Shown here piece after piece: positions 57,446 through 64,000 of a DNA stretch of 64,000 nucleotides. The notes beneath the pieces were generated by a model. The model had not been told where the DNA came from, did no database searches, and saw only the letters and a program-made list of their open reading frames with translations. The position numbers and the translations under genes were made by a program. The stretch is from Tillus elongatus (Eukaryota > Arthropoda > Insecta > Coleoptera > Cleridae): NCBI GenBank assembly GCA_964006375.1, contig OZ023268.1, positions 86,352,858 to 86,416,857 of the forward strand. Direction: 5' to 3'. How positions within the stretch are numbered: the stretch's first letter is position 1; each line of letters begins with the position of its first letter.

Positions 57446-60019
57446 CTATATTTCGCCCAACAAATCCAGCCTCCTACAGAGGTTGATAACCTTTGCGGGC
57501 GAAAGTTGATCCAGACCCTCTGGAGCAAGCTTTACCTTGCCAAAGAGCAGGTGTCTAGTCCTATCCGCTGCCGGACAGGAACACAGCACGTGCTCTGCTG
57601 TTTCGTCATTCTCCATACACAGCCGGCACTCGGTCTCCTGACCGATCCCAATACGGTGCATGTGATGCCGCAAGCGACAGTGTCCTGTATACAGGCCGAC
57701 TAGAGTACTCAGTTGTTGTCTGTTCAACTCTAGAAGTTTCTTAGCCCTTGACTCAGACAGGCCATTTATGAAGGCCTTAGAGTGAGCTAATCCTGGAAGA
57801 TTTTGCCAATATTGAATTGTCCTTCTATCTGTCCAGGTCTTTAAGGTGCGTTTTGCTGTGCAAGATGTTATTCCCAGCACCGGTTCTGGTCCGACAAAGT
57901 CACACTGGGCACCACTCCTGGCAAGCGCGTCTGCCGCAACGTTGCCATCATGGTCCGAGTGACCCGGTATCCAGACCAGCGACACCTCATTACAGCTGCC
58001 CAATTCGTTAAGGGCAGATTTACAACTCCATACCGTCTTTGAATTGCACCGATAGGAACCAAGAGCCTTTATTGCAACTTGGCTATCTGCATATATCTTT
58101 ATCGATTTGTTTGTGCATAGGTCTTTTAAGCTTTCCCTTGCACACATCTCGATGGCATAAACTTCTGCCTGGTGTATGGTTGCGTACTTGCCGAGGCTAG
58201 CTGATAGTCTAGCATCGGTGCTGCCCCCATATGCGCCGGCTCCTACTCCCATATTGGTTTTGGAGCCGTCAGAGTACCAGCAGAGGTCCGCTCTCAACAG
58301 GGTCGATTGGTTTCGGTCCCAGTCCTCCCTTTCCGGGAGGACGGTCTTGAAAGACAGATCTCTGCTGATTTTTGTAGGCATCAAGTCCGAGACCATTCCC
58401 AGAATCCTGTGACAATCACTGTCATCAAGGAGTCCGGACCCCCTCAGACTGACTTCCCTCGGCATGTTATCTGCCGTTTGTATTAGTCTGTACGTTGTCC
58501 ACCTCGCCACCCTCTCCAACCATATGTGAAGTGAGGGAATATTGAGGAGGACCTCCAGAGCGACTGATGGTGCGGTGCTTATCGCTCCCGTTATCATCAG
58601 ACATGCTTGTCTCTGTAGATGAGCCAGTTTGGCCCTCGCGGTACCGCGAAGTACCTTAGGCCACCAAACTATGGCTCCATATGTTATCATAGGTCTGATA
58701 ACTACTACATAGAGCCAGTACATCTGTTGGGGGTTTGTTCCCCAGTTGTTCCCACAGATTCTCCGGCAGGTCCACAGGGACATCTTAGCCCTGCGGATAA
58801 CATTTTCTAACTGTCTGTCCCAGTTGAGCTTCTTATCTAGGATCACTCCCAGATATTTTGCTTGGTCCGAAAATGGAATGTTTTCCCCCATAAGATTAGG
58901 TGGTTTTAATTTGTCCAACCTTCTTCTTCTGGTGAACGGGACAATGATCGTTTTACGAGGGTTCACAGACATCTGTTCCCTACGGCACCAATCATTGACT
59001 ACATTTAGTGCTTCTTGAAGAGTACTAGACAGTTCCTCCTCAGACTTGCCTATAACCATTATGACGAGATCATCCGCATACGCCTGGACCTCAACCTCCC
59101 AGAGTCCGAGGATAGCCAGCAGATCGTCCACAAAGAGGGACCACAGCAGGGGGGATAGAACGCTCCCCTGAGGACACCCTCTCGCAGCCCTAACGCTGAC
59201 CACCTCTCCCCGTAATGAGGTAATAATGGTCCGATTGTGCAGCATGTTTCCGATCCAGCCACAGATGGTAGGTTCCACCCCCCTAGCGATAGTGGCCTCG
59301 TAGAGGGAGATCGGTAATGCATTATTAAATGCTCCTTCTATGTCGAGAAATGCCGCCACCGCAACCTCTCCATTTTTCAGAGAGTGTGTGATCTTCTCGA
59401 CGAGGTTATTGAGCGCTAACTCAGTTGATTTGCCAGTTTGATAGGCATACTGGTGGGTATTTAGGGGGTTCTTGGGTAAGATGTTCCCCCTAATGTGTCC
59501 GTCCAGTATTTTTTCCAATCCCTTCAGGAGGAATGATGTAATACTGAGAGGTCTCAGTGAAGTAGGTAGGAGGTCATTACGTCCCAATTTGGGAATGTAA
59601 ACCCCCCTAACCACCGTCCAGCTGGAAGGAATATAGTTCCAGGCCAGACTGGCTCTGAACAGCCTGATAAGGAAGGGTAGGAGAATCTCCAGTCCCTTTT
59701 GTAGTAGGACCGGTACCACCCCATCCTCCCCTGGCGACTTGAATGGCTGGAAATGATTCACAGCACACTCCACTGCCGAGGCTGTAACTATTCTCCGAGC
59801 AACTAGCCAGTCCTCCCTTTGGGGGCGTTTAGATCGTCCCTCAGCTGGTAGGACCTCACCGTTGCTCAGGATCAGACAATCTGGGAAGTGTGTGTGTGCT
59901 AAGAGCTCTAACGTTTCTTTCCGAGATTCAGTAAAGGAACCATCTGGTCGTTTTATCGATCCCAGTTCCTGTACACGGTCGCGTGAGAGAATCCTGTGGA
60001 TTCTGGCGCTGCTGGGCAA
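57446..60019 (-). pseudogene. LINE B ORF2: reverse transcriptase, RNase H, zinc tail
   Basis: An 857-codon open stretch. The reverse transcriptase spans about residues 90-420 (LRPLSITSFLLKGLEKIL, AAFLDIEGAFNNA, GCPQGSVLSPLLWSLFVDDL, QAYADDLVIMV). RNase H spans about 590-720 (WYSDGSKTNMGVGAGAYGG, HQAEVYAIEMC, IYADSQVAIKALG, VWIPGHSDHDGNVAADALAR). A CRLCMENDETAEHVLCSC tail lies near 805. RNase H downstream of RT points to the I/R1/LOA group. The true ORF2 starts farther up in the endonuclease frame; a TGA near 60228 and a frameshift near 60370 separate them, so this copy is dead. Confidence 0.88.
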
Positions 60020-60300
60020 ATTATTAATGTCCCCGCAGAACCTCCTCCAGGACTCCCTCTTAGCGTTCCTGATCTCTTTATTATAATGTGTTAGAGCAGT
60101 TTTATATTGCTCCCAGTTGCCTGTAATCTTAGCACGATTGAAGAGACGTCTAACTTCTCTTCGTAGTTTATCGAGGTTATTATTCCACCAAGTAGACCCC
60201 CGACTGTCTCTCTTTGACCTCAGTGGTCAGTTTTCGTGATAGGCAGAGACCACAGCTTCCCTAACCTGTTCGGCCGCAATCTCGATCTCATCACGATCCC

Positions 60301-61074
60301 TCACTGTGGGGATTGCGGACCCAAGTCTGCCGGCGAGGGACTGTTTGAATCCCTCCCAATCCGTCCTCCTCGGGTCCCGATACTCCACCACAGGTCAAAT
60401 AGGATATGGGCATGGTCTGAACATGAGGGTTCAGACGACACCCTCCATTTGAGGATTTTTGAGCTCAAAAGCCTTGAGCTGATCGTAAGATCTAAAACCT
60501 CTCTCCGGTTAGCTGTAAGAAAGGTGGGTTCCGAGCCTATGTTGTTGACAACCAGCTCCTCCCCTAAAATGTATTCAAATAGTGATTCACCTCGTCTGTT
60601 AGTGTCCGTGCTCCCCCAAGCCAAGTGATGGGAGTTCGCATCACACCCCATTACGAGGTGATAGTTGTTCCTCTTGCAGTAGGCGATCAATTTCCGCACC
60701 TCTGCTGGAGGTGGTTGTTCTGCATCTCTGTCTCCAGGGAAATAGGCCGAACAGGCCACTACTTCCAGCCTGGTCCCCCCGGATGTGATCACGAGATGGA
60801 TGGATGCCATGTCCTTGGTGCAGTACTCTGAAAGTGTAAAATACTGCAAGTTGTTTCTGATCCAGATACAGGCTCTGGGGTTAGTACCAGAGCCCACCTC
60901 TACTATCTTACCAGAAGTGTTACCCAGCCCTTTAGTTCGTTCCGAATTAGCGGTCCAGGGCTCTTGGAGAAGAGCAATATCTATTTGCTCTTCCTTTAAT
61001 TTCATGCTAAGGAGGTATGTCGCAGCCTTAACATGATGCAGATTAGCTTGAATGCACCTTAAGTTGGTGGGCAT
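60301..61074 (-). pseudogene. LINE B endonuclease domain
   Basis: A 257-codon frame with CIQANLHHVKAATYLLS, IDIALLQEPWTA, LVMGCDANSHHLAWGSTDT, NRRGESLFEYI and PSCSDHAHILFDL, the motif order of apurinic-type LINE endonucleases. It runs off frame at about 60370, just before the reverse transcriptase region. Confidence 0.85.
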
Positions 61075-61125
61075 GGGGGTAGGAATATAGGAATGTATGG
61101 AGGAAAACGGAGTAGTTTAAGGAGC

Positions 61126-61566
61126 TTAAAGGAAAAGGGAAGTATGGTGCAGGTTCCTCCTCCTTTTTAGGAGCTCGATAACCAAGCTTCCTATAGGAGG
61201 GTCTACCTTTGGTAGTCGTCCTAGGGGTGGACTTTCCTTTGCCCTGTTGTTTCCCTCTGGAGGTTCCAGTGGAAGGTTGAATCCTGCCACCTCCTCTATT
61301 GGGTCTGTGTAAGTCGTGTCCATGTTTGGTCCCACGAGCAGCAAGGGAAAATAAACCTCCATGGAAGAGCCCCGCATCCCATGAAGAGGCATTTTACACA
61401 GGGAGGTCGCCCGGTTTCCCTGGGGAGGGTTAACGTTAGCGACAGAATTACCATCCTGCCAATGCCCGGCCATTTCGGCCAGAAGCATCATCGCTTCGGC
61501 ACCAACCCGCCAACGACCTTGCGATGTGGGTTTTTTATAGAGGACTCTCCTCGCAATGCCGGCCAA
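61126..61566 (-). pseudogene. LINE B ORF1-like remnant
   Basis: A 146-codon minus frame (MAGIARRVLYKKPTSQGRWR...) directly upstream of the endonuclease. It has no recognisable zinc knuckles. Its position suggests the end of ORF1 or 5' leader sequence. Confidence 0.4.
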
Positions 61567-61852
61567 TTAAGGCAAGCATTCCCGGCCCTCCTAAGACATG
61601 ACTAGGAAGGGTTACGGTTTGGTTAGTTCATTTAGTTCACATCTACTAGTAGACACTATCCAGGGTGCACCACGGGGAGGCGAACCAACTTTACACCCCA
61701 TCATCCATGAAGCCCAGTGGTTCCGTCCAAGGGGCCCTCCAATGTATCAGCCCAAAAGCAATGGAACAATAATAATCATTGAGATGATTAGGATCCAGTT
61801 CATGAGTCACCCGATGATAACCATGTCCTCCCGAAAGATCATTAACAATCGA

Positions 61853-62960
61853 CCATGACTCTGTCTGTTTGAAGACCTCAGTATCCGTTGTCTATAATAT
61901 TGTTGTTTTGCAACCTTTAAAACTCTTCTGTATATCCGTCGATAATTATTAAAATAGAATATGAATGAGGCATTGTTACCAGCATATTTTCTAATTGTAT
62001 GCAGGCAACGCATGTTTCTTGATGACACTTTCAATCCTTTAGTAATCCATGGTTTCTTTATTTTACTCTTTATGTCCTTCAAAGGAAATGCAATGTCGAA
62101 GAAATATATTAATCTATAATGGAACTCGCTTAAGGAATCTGAAGAATTAAATATACAATCCCAGCTATTTGTTGCACATAGTTGTGAAAATATACTGTAG
62201 TTATGCTGAGCAAACACTCTTCCACGTTTTTTTACAATTTTTCTTTTGGAATCGGTTAAAGACAACTTACATAAGCAAGCTTCATGATCAGATAAACCAG
62301 CGTTAACAACGCAACAGTCCAAAACATCCATACCTACATTTGTACATATGTAGTCTATAATACTTCTGGAGTGCTGGGAACATCTAGTTGGTGAATCTAT
62401 CAACATATGCAGATCAAAAGAATCCAACATACAAGACAGGTTGACAACATTAGAAGAGGCTTTATTTAAATAATCGAGATTAAAATCTCCTGTGAGAATC
62501 ACAGTAGATTTTACAGGCTACACAGAGAGAACCATCTCCAATTTTTGCAGAAAAAAACTACTATTAGAAGTAGGCGATCTATAAATGCACAAAACATACA
62601 TATTCAATTTCTTGCAGCAGGTAATAGAGAACTCAAGATCCTTTTCCACTAAGAGCTGATTGTGCTTATCAACATCAACAAAGTTATAACATTCTAAAAA
62701 GTCTTCTCTTATCATAATCAATGTATCGCCATGAGAAAAAACAAGATCTATTAAACCGGGATATTATAACATAGGGGGGCACAGAAAAACCTTCTTCTGG
62801 CTTTAGCCAATGCTCAGTTAGCAGCAGAATCTCAGGATTGCCTATACTATCCAAGAATAAACTCAATTCATCAACCTTATTACGTACAGATTGAACATTT
62901 AAAAGCACAACTGAGAACTCTACTTTTTTGTACCTAAAAAAGAAGTTTTATTGCTGCCAC
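61853..62960 (-). pseudogene. LINE A, 5' part (endonuclease)
   Basis: Minus frames give LLNVQSVRNKVDELSLFLDS, EILLLTEHWLKPEE (62908-62684), YVLCIYRSPTSNSSFF (62721-62518), then LTGDFNLDYLNKAS, PTRCSQHSRSIIDYICTN and NAGLSDHEACLC (62502-61807). This is an endonuclease domain whose frame shifts twice. The LINE B insertion interrupts it before the reverse transcriptase. The 5' border is uncertain. Confidence 0.82.
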
Positions 62961-63814
62961 CAGCATCTTGTCCTACAGCTTCATCAGCAACTGAATCACT
63001 ATAATGAGGTACCATGAATTCATAAAGTGCTATATTTTCAGGCTCAATAAAAATTAAATTTTTTATAAATATTAATTATCTCTACTATTTTCATACAGAT
63101 TTTAGGATTATTGATCAAGAAAGTTGATTTTCTAGTCAAGCAAAACATTTAATTAGAACAAATATCATTTTTTGTTCATCATAGAGTATAAAAAAATAAA
63201 ATTGATTGATATAAAAATAATAATAATATGTACATAAATATAGTGTTGTAGAAGTTAAATCAACATTTAGTGCTGAGGTTCCTATATCGATAGAAAGTTG
63301 TGGCATCAACTGTTTTATTGGGTGCGTTTAATACTCGATTTGAACAACGGTTCGTGTACTCCAACGCATTGAACAACTGTTCAAATATCCACTTTCTGCT
63401 ATTCAATCCTGCCTTTTCTAACTGCAGGAACAAGTGCTCAAACAGCTTTCTCACACACCAGATTGTGAGTTGGTGCATTATAACCGTTTTAATTCTTAAT
63501 CTAATAAATTTGAAAACAGTCAATATCTTAATTATTTAAAATATGAATTATAATATGATTACATAGATGATAGATGCATAGCATAGAATATCCAATGCTG
63601 CGCCATAAATTGCAATATCAGAAACTATTGCGATATAATATTAAATTATGGTTATGCTTTCGTAATGAAAGAAAAAACTATTTTTGGTTTCGATTATTGA
63701 ATAACATCTGTCCGGTAAAAACTTTGTTACAGCGGAAACACCTTACAAACAAGCTATTAAAACCAGTGAGAGAAAAGAGTGGCTCCGCTGAGAGAAAGTG
63801 TCTGGTGAAAGGAA

Positions 63815-63816
<2 letters not shown>
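62961..63816. other. Chk2 intron 5, nothing recognised
   Basis: AT-rich. May include the 5' end of LINE A. No Chk2 exon with the expected DFG or APE motifs was seen. Confidence 0.4.

Positions 63817-63904
<88 letters not shown>
63817..63904. repeat. (TA)n microsatellite
   Basis: About 88 bases of TA, bordered on the right directly by LINE coding sequence rather than by the dispersed family's landmarks. Confidence 0.85.
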
Positions 63905-63909
<5 letters not shown>

Positions 63910-64000
63910 TCTAGAAGGCAGTGCACAAGGATTGACGGCAGATGCAGCGATTTTGAGGTGGTTGAATTTGGCGTTCCTCAGGGTACAGTCCTGGGTTCGT
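63905..64000 (+). pseudogene. LINE reverse transcriptase fragment running off the window
   Basis: The plus frame reads [13 protein letters not shown], then [14 protein letters not shown], the strand '[10 protein letters not shown]' before the catalytic FADD. It starts abruptly at the TA tract and continues past base 64000. Confidence 0.75.

Larger units (their letters stand above)
57362..61852 (-). mobile_element. LINE B, RNase H-type retrotransposon nested in LINE A
   Basis: It is bounded by CCATGA at 57356-57361 and 61853-61858, a 6-bp target duplication. Reading leftward it has an ORF1-like remnant (61566-61126), an endonuclease (61074-60301) and a reverse transcriptase plus RNase H frame (60019-57446). 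Its 3' tail is (TTAGG)n-like on the plus strand (57363-57377). It is 4.49 kb and probably truncated at the 5' end. Confidence 0.88.

Overview
The window looks like insect nuclear DNA. It is AT-rich, its genes are split by long introns with GT/AG borders, and it is crowded with mobile elements of arthropod type (mariner, Tc1, hAT, Harbinger, a Penelope-like element and many non-LTR retrotransposons). The order of insect cannot be fixed from sequence alone; a hemimetabolous insect is only a guess.

Two host genes are present, arranged head to head about 13.7 kb apart. The minus-strand gene is Gart (ade3), the trifunctional purine synthesis enzyme. Eleven coding exons from 33770 down to 863 encode about 771 residues: the whole GARS domain and most of AIRS. 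The formyltransferase domain must lie beyond the left edge. The plus-strand gene is Chk2 (loki), the DNA-damage checkpoint kinase. Five exons from 47427 to 55468 give an SQ/TQ cluster, an FHA domain and the kinase domain up to the HRDIK catalytic loop. The rest lies beyond the right edge.

Layout. 1-33.8 kb is Gart, with introns stuffed with elements: a mariner, LINE remnants, small inverted-repeat elements, a Tc1 split by a later insertion, a near-complete LINE at 22.0-25.4 kb, a Penelope-like element split by a hAT that itself carries another insertion, and a 319-bp tandem array at 27.9-29.9 kb. 33.8-47.4 kb lies between the genes: a satellite-like array (35.7-37.1 kb), a 3.5-kb hAT with 8-bp target duplication (37.3-40.8 kb), a 1-kb hAT MITE, a tRNA-like SINE and a decayed LINE. 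47.4-64 kb is Chk2; intron 3 holds a 3.7-kb DNA transposon with terminal inverted repeats and an intact 747-residue ORF, and intron 5 holds a LINE into which a second LINE has jumped.

The most distinctive feature is a dispersed family of up to about 1.4 kb that carries a long (TA)n tract inside it. It occurs at least ten times, on both strands, and its ends can be read where it has landed inside a Tc1 and a hAT. The strongest candidates for undescribed biology are this microsatellite-carrying family, the intact transposon in Chk2 intron 3, and a stop codon plus AATAAA built into the Gart exon 6 splice donor, which would yield a GARS-only protein.
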